Assembly: GCF_000331515.1 (NCBI RefSeq)
Contig: NZ_AMZO01000006.1
Coordinates: 186,001-250,000, forward strand
DNA: 64,000 nt
Source of the DNA: Photobacterium marinum
Lineage (GTDB): Bacteria > Pseudomonadota > Gammaproteobacteria > Enterobacterales > Vibrionaceae
Reading direction: 5' to 3'
The first letter of the stretch is position 1, and each line of letters opens with the position of its first letter. The notes under the pieces were generated by a model that made no database searches, was not told the DNA's origin, and was given only the letters and a program-made list of their open reading frames with translations. The translations under genes were made by a program, and so were the position numbers. Below, one piece after another: positions 42,831 through 51,387 of the stretch.

Positions 42831-45158
42831 TTAGAACGTTACTTTGATGTTTACTGTCGCAACATTTGAGACATTACCTTTTTCATCCATCACTTTATAA
42901 GTGAAAGTTGCGTCTTTCACTAAGAACACGCGATAGTGGAAGGTACCGTCGCCATTATTGGTCAGTTCACCATAGCGAGCATCCGGCCCATCGACGACAA
43001 CAACTGAACCTGCATCAATTGGGTGCGCACCGGCAATATCATTGCTGAGAACATTGACTGTGATGCCGCCAAGGTATGAGTCGGTGATGTGATCATCCAC
43101 AGCTACCGTGGCTTTCACTGGTTCGCCATGATCATCAACTTCACCGCCGCCAAGGAATGGCTTAAGCTCTGGTAGCTTTTTAGCTGAACGGCCTTTTTTA
43201 CCAATAGCCGGAAGCTCCAGCCATTCTTCAACTGAACGACCTGTACCATCATCAGTCACGGTTTTTTCGTCACCAAATCCGCCTACTGGAACGAAAAGCT
43301 GTGGACGGTCAAAAGGAGCTTTCTCCCAACGAACGCGGTCATCAGTCAGTGCTTCCATGAAGGCAACCAAGTGAAGTTTTTCTTCATGGGTTAGCTCCAG
43401 CTCGCGAATATCCGGATCCAGGTTCGATGTTGAGCTGTTACCGTCAAAACCTGTTGAATCATTGGAGTGATCGCCGAAGCGGTTACCGCCACGGTTGTAG
43501 AAGTTTACAACCTGCAACAGAGATGACATCCCGCCGTTGTGCATGTACGGGGCGGTCAGCGCAACATTACGTAGTCCAGGAACTTTGAATGAACCAAATA
43601 CAGCATCTCGTTCATTCGGATCAACCGGTATACCTTTCCCTTCTTCGAAGGTTGACGGGTCTACCTGGAAGTTGTCAGGTACATTTTTGCCAGCGGCTAT
43701 CTCTTTGGCTTGTTCGGTAAAGGATAATGAGTTACCCCATTGGTCTTTTCCGCCAAGACCAATGTCTTCTTTCGTTGGTCGAACGCCGATGTTGTAGAAG
43801 CCGTTATCATAGAGTGCGATGTTGCCGTCTGCCATGAACATCCTTTCAACCAGGCCTTCTTCCTCTTCTTCCCCTATCAGGTGAGTTGCCGCTTTGGATA
43901 ATTCAGGACCGCTGTGACAATTTGCACAATTTCCTTTCCCAATGAAAAGAGCCATGCCTTTCAGCTCTGATTCATTGAGCGCTGATGAATCACCTGCCAT
44001 ATAACGATCAAACGGAGAGTCGTCAGACACTAATGTACTTTCATACATCTGGATGGCGAGTCCCCAGAACAGAGAAAAGTTGTTTTCCATCTGGGTAAAG
44101 CCATCGGTCATTTCCTTACTCATCCAGAAATCATCGTGGAAGGCTTTCATTATCATTGAGCGGTAAGTTGTTGTCAGGCCTTTGCCCGGATAAGCACTCA
44201 AGGTACCCAGACGGCTGTCATACTTATCGACTTCTTGCAAAGCAAGAGGTTTAGCATCGATAAGTTTTCGGCCCGTGATTTTGAATGTTTTGTCCTTACA
44301 GGCCATTTCGAATGTGCTGACTACCGGACCTACAGCTTGGGAGGCGGCGCTGGAGTTAATCAGAGCTACTTTGTGAGGAACCAGTTTGGCGGTTTTCTTA
44401 TCAAAACGGAGTACATGAGCGTTTTTATTTCGCAAACCGAACGGATCGACACCGTTAAAGACGTTATTGGCCCTGCCGTCCCAGAAGTTACGGAAATTGA
44501 AAATAGCATTAATTACCGTCGGCGTATTTCGTGGTTCGACTTTTCGTAATGCAACATGGCTGATACTGAAAATATCTGCATCTGTTGTACAGTTTTCGCT
44601 GCCATCATCAAATTCTTTCGGGTAACTGTTTCCTGATAAATCAATAAAGGTGGAGGCAAAGACACCTTGAGAAGAGGAGACATCATCAGTGTCAAAGAGT
44701 ACTTTTGATTTTCTGTCATCCGGGTTTTCATATTTCCTGAAAGGAAAGTCTGAGGCTAGAAGGTTATAGTTGGGGCCGCCATGACCACCGGAAAGGGTTG
44801 GGTTGAATACCTCTTGAAGTGACTCGTCTGTATGCCTTAATCCCGGACTTAACTGATTTTTGGTTCGGCTATCAGCTCCGGCATGGAAGTGACAACTACC
44901 ACAACTTTGCCCCTGGCTGCCTACCTGCATGTCCCAGAAGAAAGCTTTACCAAGATCTATTGCGGCCTGTTTATCTTTGATGTATTTATCTAACCCCGGT
45001 ACAGGTGCTGGCAGAACACCTTTCAGAGAACTGATAGGGAGTGATGAGGGAGCTGGCTCTACTTCTGCATGAACCAGGCTGTTTGAAAGCCCGAGTATAC
45101 ACCCTGCGGCAATCAGCACACCAAGTCGGTGCCGTCTATTCAGCTTATTATTATTCAT
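42831..45158 (-). CDS. Exported di-heme cytochrome c peroxidase/MauG-like protein with Ig-like C-terminal domain
   Basis: A 775-residue periplasmic or secreted protein. A Sec signal peptide (RLGVLIAAGCILGLSNSLVHA) is followed by two c-type heme sites: CGSCH at 86-90 and CANCH at 411-415. Distal features such as ALTAPYMHNGGMSSL match the CCP/MauG family. At about 1.5-2 times the usual size, it has long insertions. The last 100 residues form an Ig/cadherin-like domain (VNVLSNDIAGAH, TNNGDGTFHYRV, ATFTYKVMDEKGNVSNVATV). AGGAG precedes the ATG at 45158; upstream in-frame ATGs are less likely. It probably reduces peroxide or oxidises a protein or organic partner. Confidence 0.87.
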   Translation of the reverse strand: MNNNKLNRRHRLGVLIAAGCILGLSNSLVHAEVEPAPSSLPISSLKGVLPAPVPGLDKYIKDKQAAIDLGKAFFWDMQVGSQGQSCGSCHFHAGADSRTKNQLSPGLRHTDESLQEVFNPTLSGGHGGPNYNLLASDFPFRKYENPDDRKSKVLFDTDDVSSSQGVFASTFIDLSGNSYPKEFDDGSENCTTDADIFSISHVALRKVEPRNTPTVINAIFNFRNFWDGRANNVFNGVDPFGLRNKNAHVLRFDKKTAKLVPHKVALINSSAASQAVGPVVSTFEMACKDKTFKITGRKLIDAKPLALQEVDKYDSRLGTLSAYPGKGLTTTYRSMIMKAFHDDFWMSKEMTDGFTQMENNFSLFWGLAIQMYESTLVSDDSPFDRYMAGDSSALNESELKGMALFIGKGNCANCHSGPELSKAATHLIGEEEEEGLVERMFMADGNIALYDNGFYNIGVRPTKEDIGLGGKDQWGNSLSFTEQAKEIAAGKNVPDNFQVDPSTFEEGKGIPVDPNERDAVFGSFKVPGLRNVALTAPYMHNGGMSSLLQVVNFYNRGGNRFGDHSNDSTGFDGNSSTSNLDPDIRELELTHEEKLHLVAFMEALTDDRVRWEKAPFDRPQLFVPVGGFGDEKTVTDDGTGRSVEEWLELPAIGKKGRSAKKLPELKPFLGGGEVDDHGEPVKATVAVDDHITDSYLGGITVNVLSNDIAGAHPIDAGSVVVVDGPDARYGELTNNGDGTFHYRVFLVKDATFTYKVMDEKGNVSNVATVNIKVTF

Positions 45159-45895
45159 CGTATGCTCCTGGCGTCCATTCGCCATATATATCTTCAAAAA
45201 TTACGAGTTGTGCGCCCGCGTTATTCATAATGGCAAAATGGTCCAGTCTCATTTATCAACTTTGTGATAATTTAATTAATATTAAATATCCCTAATATTT
45301 AAAGTGATATAAAAAACTTACGCTAAAATATTAAAAATCAAAAAGTGTTTAGTGAGTTTTTGTTGGAGTTAAAAGTTGAATTTGAATTGTTTTTCTTTCT
45401 GATGTTTTTCTCTTACCTCAATATCTATTTGTGGTGATCTAGTAATATCAATGGATTAATGGTGGTTGCTTCAAGCGTGATTCGGGTCTCAATTGTTCCG
45501 ATAGTGTATTATCTATAATAATTTCTTGTTAATAGATTTTTAATCGTGACAAGATTATTTGCCTTGTTTTGAATACATGGTTGTACTTTTGTATTGAATT
45601 TAAGTTTGTCAAATTTAGTCATAATGGAAAAATTAATAATAAAAATTTAGTGTCTCATTTTTACATATTGATATTAACTTAATACATCCCGCCTCAAGTT
45701 TTGTAATCTTATTAGGAATAAGTCAGAGCTAAAATTGTCAATTAGTATCAGGGCAATAATGTTGGTTTTAGTGATGCTGAATTTCACCTCAGTTCTAATA
45801 AGTGTGATGTCGATGACATAAACGCTTTTGGTAATGCAATATTGCCTAACAATCTTTGCTCGTTGTTTCATAATTCGTTAGAATTAATCGCTATT

Positions 45896-45914
45896 GATAA
45901 TTGTTATCATTCTT
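45896..45914 (+). promoter_or_regulatory. Candidate Fur box upstream of the ABC exporter pair
   Basis: GATAATTGTTATCATTCTT matches the classical 19-bp Fur consensus at 14 positions and has the hallmark inverted ATAA...TTAT core. It lies about 240 bases before the first ABC gene, so the exporters are probably repressed when iron is plentiful. Confidence 0.6.
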
Positions 45915-46056
45915 ATATGTTCACTGCTTTGGCAGTAGCAGTTCTGCGCCTTACGCCGCCAGCATCAATGACGACACCAGACCAGATCTGAATTGCCTTT
46001 GTCAGTGATCAGATCGGTGCCGGATTCTTTCCTGATATCCCCCGACCGAGAATTGG

Positions 46057-46076
46057 CGGCATTCAATTGAATGCCG
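46057..46076. repeat. Perfect 20-bp palindrome in the ABC exporter leader
   Basis: CGGCATTCAA is followed at once by its exact reverse complement, with no loop. A zero-loop palindrome of this size suits a dimeric protein better than an RNA hairpin. It lies 77 bases before the ATG of the first ABC gene, between it and the Fur-box candidate. Confidence 0.65.
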
Positions 46077-46152
46077 TCAGTAGTTGCGCCTGCATGTCGG
46101 TTTCTTATGAAAACGACTTGGTTGTGCAGGTGAATTTAATAAGGAGTGTTAA

Positions 46153-47952
46153 ATGAACCGTGGAGCGATGGGTAGTCTCCGGTGGCTTTTTCAGGTAGCT
46201 GCCGAGCATAAAGTCAAGCTGTGGTTTTCGATGTTACTTGCCAGTGTCAGCGCGGTGTTTGCACTGGCTCCCTTCTATTTTGTTTATCTTGTTCTTGATC
46301 ACTTATTGGGTGGTGAACTGGCGGCTGCGGAGATCTTTCTTTGGTGTGGTTTGGCTGTAGTCTGCATGCTGATTCGCTATGCACTGATGATGGTCGCCCT
46401 TATGCTTTCCCATAAGTCTGCTTTTGCTATTCAGTACAAAGTTCGGACTTTGGCGCTAGGCCATATGGCAAAGTTGCCACTCGGCTTTTTCAGTCAGCGC
46501 AGCTCAGGTCAGGTGAAAAAAATCCTGTCGGAAGATGTTGAGCGGATTGAGCTGTTTGTGGCCCACCATTTACCGGATACCGCATCGGCACTGATTACCC
46601 CGCTGGTGGTCTTCATTTATATGTTGGCGGTTGACTGGCGTATGGCGCTGGTTGCGCTCATACCGTTACCGCTAGCGATTATCAGCCAGGGCTTTTTGTA
46701 CCGTGGTGTGGAAGAAAAGACCCAGCGCTATCACGAAACCCTTGAGCAACTTAATGCCAGTGTTATTGAGTACGTAAGAGCTATGCCTGTTATCCGGGCG
46801 TTTAATGCCGGTGGTAAGCCACATACTCTGTTTACCGACAGTCTCGCCGCATACCGTGAGTTGGTAATGAACTGGATTAAAGACTCCGGCTGGCCGTTTG
46901 CGGCATTCAAAACCTTGCTTGATTGCGGGCTGTTGGTTCTGTTGCCTGTTGGTGTTTATTTCTGGAGCCAGGGCTCCCTGGATATCGCTGCTTTCACTCT
47001 TTGTATTTTACTGGGGGTCGGCATGATGGAGCCGCTGTATAACCTCTGTATGCTGAGCGGTTACCTCAACCAAATCTTCGAAGGTGTTAACCGATTACAG
47101 GATTTGCTGGAAACGCCAGAGTTATCTGAGCCGAACCAGGCAAGTACCCCTGCTGATGCCGGTGTTGATTTTTCCAATGTCAGTTTCCGTTATGAAAAAC
47201 AGGGGCCGGAGGTGTTGTCGAATGTCAGCTTTAGTGCACCGCAAGGAACCCTTACCGCAATTGTCGGCCCTTCCGGTGCCGGTAAGTCAACCATAGCCAT
47301 GTTGCTTGCTCGGTTCTGGGATGTTAGTGACGGTGAAATTAAGATTGGCGGAAAGAATATCTGCAGCCTGGGCAGTGAGGTTTTAATGAACCAGGTGGCT
47401 TTTGTCTTTCAGGACAGTTTCATGCTCGGTCAGTCGGTGCGCGATAACATTGCGATGGGTATAAAGGCCACGGATGAGCAGATTATTGCAGCAGCCAAAG
47501 CGGCTCAGGCCCATGAGTTTATCTCGGCCTTGCCGGATAGCTATGACACTCAGCTTGGTGAAACGGTAACCTTAAGTGGCGGTGAAAAACAGCGGATCGC
47601 TATTGCCCGTGCGGTGCTTAAGGATGCGCCGATCCTGATCCTCGATGAAGCGACGGCCTATGCCGATGCCAATAATCAGGCACAGATCCAGTCAGCCCTT
47701 AGCCGTTTGATTGCCAATAAAACGGTCTTTGTCATTGCTCACCGTCTTTCTACTATTGTCGGTGCCGATAATATTTTGGTGATGGATCAGGGATGTCTTG
47801 TCGGTAGCGGTACTCATGAGCAGCTGCTTGAGTCAAATGACGTTTATCAGACGCTTTGGGCATCTCACCAACAATCCCGCCTGTGGGAACTCTCTACCCG
47901 AACAGTTCGTCAGAATGAGTCACACCAGCAAGAGGAGTTGATCAATGCTTAG
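46153..47952 (+). CDS. ABC exporter half (permease-ATPase), YbtP/IrtA-like
   Basis: A 599-residue fused membrane/ATPase protein, one half of a heterodimer with the next gene. Six helices (about 20-300) precede an ATPase with Walker A GPSGAGKST, signature TLSGGEKQR, Walker B ILILDEATAYADANNQ and switch His in VIAHRLS. The ATAYADxxN variant after Walker B is typical of siderophore-linked YbtPQ/IrtAB-type exporters or importers. AAGGAG precedes the ATG, and a Fur-box candidate lies upstream. The most likely job is moving a siderophore or iron chelate, but no siderophore genes are in the window. Confidence 0.88.
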   Translation: MNRGAMGSLRWLFQVAAEHKVKLWFSMLLASVSAVFALAPFYFVYLVLDHLLGGELAAAEIFLWCGLAVVCMLIRYALMMVALMLSHKSAFAIQYKVRTLALGHMAKLPLGFFSQRSSGQVKKILSEDVERIELFVAHHLPDTASALITPLVVFIYMLAVDWRMALVALIPLPLAIISQGFLYRGVEEKTQRYHETLEQLNASVIEYVRAMPVIRAFNAGGKPHTLFTDSLAAYRELVMNWIKDSGWPFAAFKTLLDCGLLVLLPVGVYFWSQGSLDIAAFTLCILLGVGMMEPLYNLCMLSGYLNQIFEGVNRLQDLLETPELSEPNQASTPADAGVDFSNVSFRYEKQGPEVLSNVSFSAPQGTLTAIVGPSGAGKSTIAMLLARFWDVSDGEIKIGGKNICSLGSEVLMNQVAFVFQDSFMLGQSVRDNIAMGIKATDEQIIAAAKAAQAHEFISALPDSYDTQLGETVTLSGGEKQRIAIARAVLKDAPILILDEATAYADANNQAQIQSALSRLIANKTVFVIAHRLSTIVGADNILVMDQGCLVGSGTHEQLLESNDVYQTLWASHQQSRLWELSTRTVRQNESHQQEELINA

Positions 47953-49672
47953 TCAAATGAAGCTGCTGACAGGAAATGACAACCTGAACCTCGGTCGGAA
48001 TATTGGTTTAGGTTTTGTTGAAGCATTGCTGACAGGCTTGCCATATGTGTTTCTGTATTTAGTGATCAGGGAGATGTTTGCCGTGACGCCGGATATGACG
48101 CTGATTTGGTCATATTGCGGTGTGATGGTTGTGCTCTTTGCGGCCAGGGTGATTGTTGCTCGTCAGGTGACGATTGAAGGCCATTCTCTGGGCTATGACG
48201 CTGGTGTAGATATGCGTAATCACCTGGCGAAGAAGCTGAAACGGGTTCCGATGGGATATTTGCTCAAAACTGATCCGGGAAAACTGAACTCAACCATGCT
48301 GCAGGATGTGACTTTCACTGAGCAGATTTTCTCTCACCTGTTCGCCCAACTGGTGATCACTATCAGCTTGGTGAGTTTGGTTGCTATTGGTCTGACTTTT
48401 GAAGACTGGCGACTTGGGGTTGCGATGTGTATCGGGCTGCCTGTTGCTGTGGTGGTGTTTACTCTGCTTAAACGTATCGGCACCCGCTATAGCCGGGCGT
48501 TACTTGAGCTGCTGGGGCAAATGAACGGATCTTTGATGGAATACATTCTCGGGATTAAAGTGTTGCGAGCATTTAACCTTGCCGGTAAGCGCTTTACCCG
48601 GCTGGATAAACGCCTGAAGGAGCTTCAGCACTTAAGCCTCAAGCATGAGTTCATCGTTGGCCTGGCACCACTGGGTTTCATTTCGTTTGTCGAACTGGGA
48701 TTTGCTGTGATGTTACTGACCGGGGTTTTTCTGTCTATTGATGGGAATTTGGAACCGCAGGTTTTCGTTCTGTTCCTGATTGTCTCCAGTCGTTTTTTCA
48801 AGCCGCTGATGTCTATTGCTATGTATCTGGCTGAATACGGTTTTATGCGCCAGTCAGCCAACCGCATTGAGGCTATTTTGCAAGAGCCCGAGCTGAAGCA
48901 GGGCATGATCAGTCAAAGATTGACTCCGGACGTTAAGTTCAGTGATGTCAGCTTCTCTTACATTGATGATGTGGTACTCAAGCATGTCGATTTACACTGT
49001 AAGCCGGGTACGCTGACTGCGCTTGTCGGCCCGTCCGGCTCCGGTAAAACCACCATCACCAGCCTGCTGGCTCGCTTCTGGGATGTGGATAGCGGTGTGA
49101 TTTCGATTGGTGGGAAGGATATTCGTCACCTGACGGCTGAGTGTCTGGCAGATCATATCAGTATGGTGTTCCAGGATGTTTACCTGTTCAACGATACTAT
49201 TTATCACAACCTGACTTTGGGGATGGATAATCCGAGCCGGGAGAAAGTTGAGGCAGTCTGTAAGGCGACCTGTTGCTGGTCGTTTATCTCCCGCTTACCG
49301 GACGGGCTGGACAGTATGATCGGCGAGGGCGGCGCGACACTTTCCGGTGGTGAGAAACAACGCCTCTCCATTGCCAGGGCCATTTTGAAAGACGCACCAA
49401 TCATTCTGTTGGATGAGGCAACAGCATCATTGGATCCGGAAAACGAAAGTGAAATTCAAATCGCACTGAGTGAACTGATCAAAGAGAAAACCGTGATCAT
49501 GATAGCTCACCGTCTGAATACCATCGTTAATGCCGATCAGATAGTCGTATTGGATCAGGGGGAAGTGGTTCAGTGTGGCCGACATGAGGAGTTGGTCTGC
49601 CATCCCGGTTTATACCAGCAGTTGTGGCAAGCCCAGCAGCAAAGTCAGGGCTGGACGCTGGCAACTTGCTGA
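47945..49672 (+). CDS. ABC exporter half (permease-ATPase), YbtQ/IrtB-like
   Basis: A 575-residue partner of the preceding gene, which it overlaps by 8 bases, with GAGGAG before its ATG. It has six transmembrane helices and an ATPase with Walker A GPSGSGKTT, Q-loop SMVFQDVYLF, signature TLSGGEKQRL, Walker B IILLDEATASLDPENE and switch His MIAHRLN. Both ATPase sites look intact in the two halves. A terminator follows directly. Same inferred iron-related role as its partner. Confidence 0.88.
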   Translation: MLSQMKLLTGNDNLNLGRNIGLGFVEALLTGLPYVFLYLVIREMFAVTPDMTLIWSYCGVMVVLFAARVIVARQVTIEGHSLGYDAGVDMRNHLAKKLKRVPMGYLLKTDPGKLNSTMLQDVTFTEQIFSHLFAQLVITISLVSLVAIGLTFEDWRLGVAMCIGLPVAVVVFTLLKRIGTRYSRALLELLGQMNGSLMEYILGIKVLRAFNLAGKRFTRLDKRLKELQHLSLKHEFIVGLAPLGFISFVELGFAVMLLTGVFLSIDGNLEPQVFVLFLIVSSRFFKPLMSIAMYLAEYGFMRQSANRIEAILQEPELKQGMISQRLTPDVKFSDVSFSYIDDVVLKHVDLHCKPGTLTALVGPSGSGKTTITSLLARFWDVDSGVISIGGKDIRHLTAECLADHISMVFQDVYLFNDTIYHNLTLGMDNPSREKVEAVCKATCCWSFISRLPDGLDSMIGEGGATLSGGEKQRLSIARAILKDAPIILLDEATASLDPENESEIQIALSELIKEKTVIMIAHRLNTIVNADQIVVLDQGEVVQCGRHEELVCHPGLYQQLWQAQQQSQGWTLATC

Positions 49673-49693
49673 TATTTTCCTGCTACGTAATTC

Positions 49694-49717
49694 AAAGGTC
49701 GCGATAGCGGCCTTTTT
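49694..49717 (+). terminator. Rho-independent terminator of the ABC exporter pair
   Basis: AAAGG-T-CGC / GCG-G-CCTTT with a GATA loop, then TTCTTTG. It begins 22 bases past the stop codon. Confidence 0.8.
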
Positions 49718-49836
49718 CTTTGCGGTTTGTTTGTATGGTTAATCGTATGGTGACTGTTTTGTGGTTGCCGAATATGACAACCACATAAAGTCAGCAGGAA
49801 GTATCGTGCAATCAAAGATCTCAGTGAAGGTTTCTA

Positions 49837-49873
49837 GCATATGCCAGAAATAAAGCGTATAACTGGCATATGC
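49837..49873. repeat. 11-bp inverted repeat upstream of the thioesterase gene
   Basis: GCATATGCCAG (49837-49847) and CTGGCATATGC (49863-49873) are perfect complements separated by 15 bases. The centre-to-centre distance is 26 bases, suiting two operator half-sites or a leader hairpin about 85 bases before the start codon. Confidence 0.5.
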
Positions 49874-49957
49874 CAATAACCAGCGTTTTTTACTAAGGCT
49901 AATACTCAGCTGCGGTTTCTATAGGACGATGGTATGTAACAGTGGATAAGAGAAAAA

Positions 49958-50374
49958 ATGATGGAGCAGTATCAGATAACAAAGCAGGCCCACGATAATT
50001 GTATTGCCTGTGGTCGCGTTGATAATAACCCCGATTCATTGGGGCTGACGTTTATGCCGCAGCAGGATGGTTCAGTATCTGCATCTTTTGATGTGAGTGC
50101 TCGCTATCAGGGATATGACGGTTTTCTTCATGGTGGCATGATCAGCACCTTGCTTGATGCGGCGATGACTCATTGTCTTTTTGCCCAGGGTATTCAGGCA
50201 TTGACGGCTGAGCTGACAGTTCGTTTTTCAACGCCTGTAGAGATTGGACAGAAAGTGCGGCTAAAAGCCCGTTTGACGGGGCAGCGCAGGGGAATTTACC
50301 AGTTAGAGGCAAGCATTACCGACGAGCAGCAGCTATTGGCTCGCGCAACAGCAAAATTTATTGAACCGAAGTAA
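49958..50374 (+). CDS. PaaI family hotdog-fold thioesterase
   Basis: A 138-residue hotdog-fold acyl-CoA thioesterase. The central helix and active-site loop read GYDGFLHGGMISTLLDAAMT, the family's H-G-G motif with Asp further along the helix. The final strands (LTAELTVRFSTPVEIGQKVR) complete the fold. A CIACGRVDNNPDSLGLTF start is common in the PaaI-like YiiD/YbgC-neighbouring group. It converges on the LysR gene with a 17-base overlap. Substrate unknown, probably an aromatic or medium-chain acyl-CoA. Confidence 0.85.
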   Translation: MMEQYQITKQAHDNCIACGRVDNNPDSLGLTFMPQQDGSVSASFDVSARYQGYDGFLHGGMISTLLDAAMTHCLFAQGIQALTAELTVRFSTPVEIGQKVRLKARLTGQRRGIYQLEASITDEQQLLARATAKFIEPK

Positions 50375-51266
50375 ATGGTGAACAGGCTTCTGCAGATTTT
50401 TGCAGCCACTCGATGAAGCATTCAATTGCATTGTTATGGTGATGCGAGATCAGGTAGTAGCCGGCGTTGGCTGAAACAGGTGCAAACGGAGAAACCAGTT
50501 TGCCGCTGGTAAGGTCGTTTTTGAGCAGGGCGCAACGGGCCATGGCAACGCCTAGTCCGGCTTCAGCTGCCGCCATAGCCATATCAGTTCGGTTGAAATA
50601 GTGCCCCTGTTCGCTATCTGCTTTGAGATTCATATTTTCAAACCAATAGCGCCATTCAAAATCCGGCCTGGCGTCGCGCCAGGGCATCGCATCATGCAAA
50701 AGAGTGACTTGTCGCCAGCAGGCCGGATCATTCCAGTTAAATCTTTTTTCGTATTCCGGACTCATTACGGGTTGTAGCCCTTCAGGTAACAGCAGTACGC
50801 CTTTGTTATGAGGCTGACGGCAGTAATCAATCACCAAATCGTATCCGGCTTCTCTATGGTCAACCAGTGCACCTTCGGCAAAGGTTCGGATCTTGATTTC
50901 CGGGTGCTGCTGATAGAAATCCTGAAGTCTGGGAACCAGCCATTTATAAGCAAAAGATGGTGTGAGCTTGAGGCGGATTTCACCTTCGGCAGTCGGTTGC
51001 TGAAGCTTTGCAATCATGGTTTGAATATCTGTCAGACTTTGATGAACAACATCGAAAAGCATCTGACCTTGCTCTGTGAGCATTATCCCTCGTGAATGCC
51101 TGTTAAATAATGGGAAATTAAGTTGTAGTTCGAGCTGGCGTATTTGCTGGCTGACAGCTCCGGTGGTGATGTGCAGATGTTCAGCTGCCTTGGTGAAGCT
51201 GCTAAACCGGGCGGTAACCTCAAAAGTTGCCAGGCTTGATAGGGTACTGCTCTTGATTGCTGGCAT
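50358..51266 (-). CDS. LysR family transcriptional regulator (GcvA-like)
   Basis: A 302-residue LysR regulator, with FEVTARFSSFTKAAEHLHIT and GAVSQQIRQLELQLNFPLF as the winged helix. The effector domain begins at about residue 90 (GEIRLKLTPSFAYKWLVPRL), with the GcvA-type W-L-V-P-R motif. GGAGGAG lies just before the ATG at 51266, which excludes the in-frame start 12 codons upstream. It is divergent from the DadA-like gene, 120 bases apart, the standard arrangement for a LysR protein controlling its neighbour. Confidence 0.92.
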   Translation of the reverse strand: MPAIKSSTLSSLATFEVTARFSSFTKAAEHLHITTGAVSQQIRQLELQLNFPLFNRHSRGIMLTEQGQMLFDVVHQSLTDIQTMIAKLQQPTAEGEIRLKLTPSFAYKWLVPRLQDFYQQHPEIKIRTFAEGALVDHREAGYDLVIDYCRQPHNKGVLLLPEGLQPVMSPEYEKRFNWNDPACWRQVTLLHDAMPWRDARPDFEWRYWFENMNLKADSEQGHYFNRTDMAMAAAEAGLGVAMARCALLKNDLTSGKLVSPFAPVSANAGYYLISHHHNNAIECFIEWLQKSAEACSPFTSVQ

Positions 51267-51387
51267 TGGCTCCTCCGGTTTGCTTTTAGAAAAACTAAAC
51301 ACTGCTGTTAGATATTATCGATTGTTGCGTAAATGTAAATAAAGCATCCTCTGTTTCATTAAGTCGCAGTTAAAAGAGAGTCGTGAA

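Larger units (their letters stand above)
45159..46152. other. 1-kb intergenic region upstream of the ABC exporter pair
   Basis: No convincing gene. The left 700 bases are very AT-rich and hold the promoter for the di-heme protein gene (minus). The right part is more GC-rich (45.94-46.13 kb) and contains the Fur-box candidate and a perfect 20-bp palindrome. A short open stretch in the right part (IAFVSDQIGAGFFPDIPRP) reads like a gene fragment but has no start. Confidence 0.4.

Noticed and set aside
45674-45871. A 65-codon open frame on the minus strand in the AT-rich region before the ABC exporter pair.
   Set aside because: Its composition fits chance in AT-rich DNA and there is no start signal or family match.
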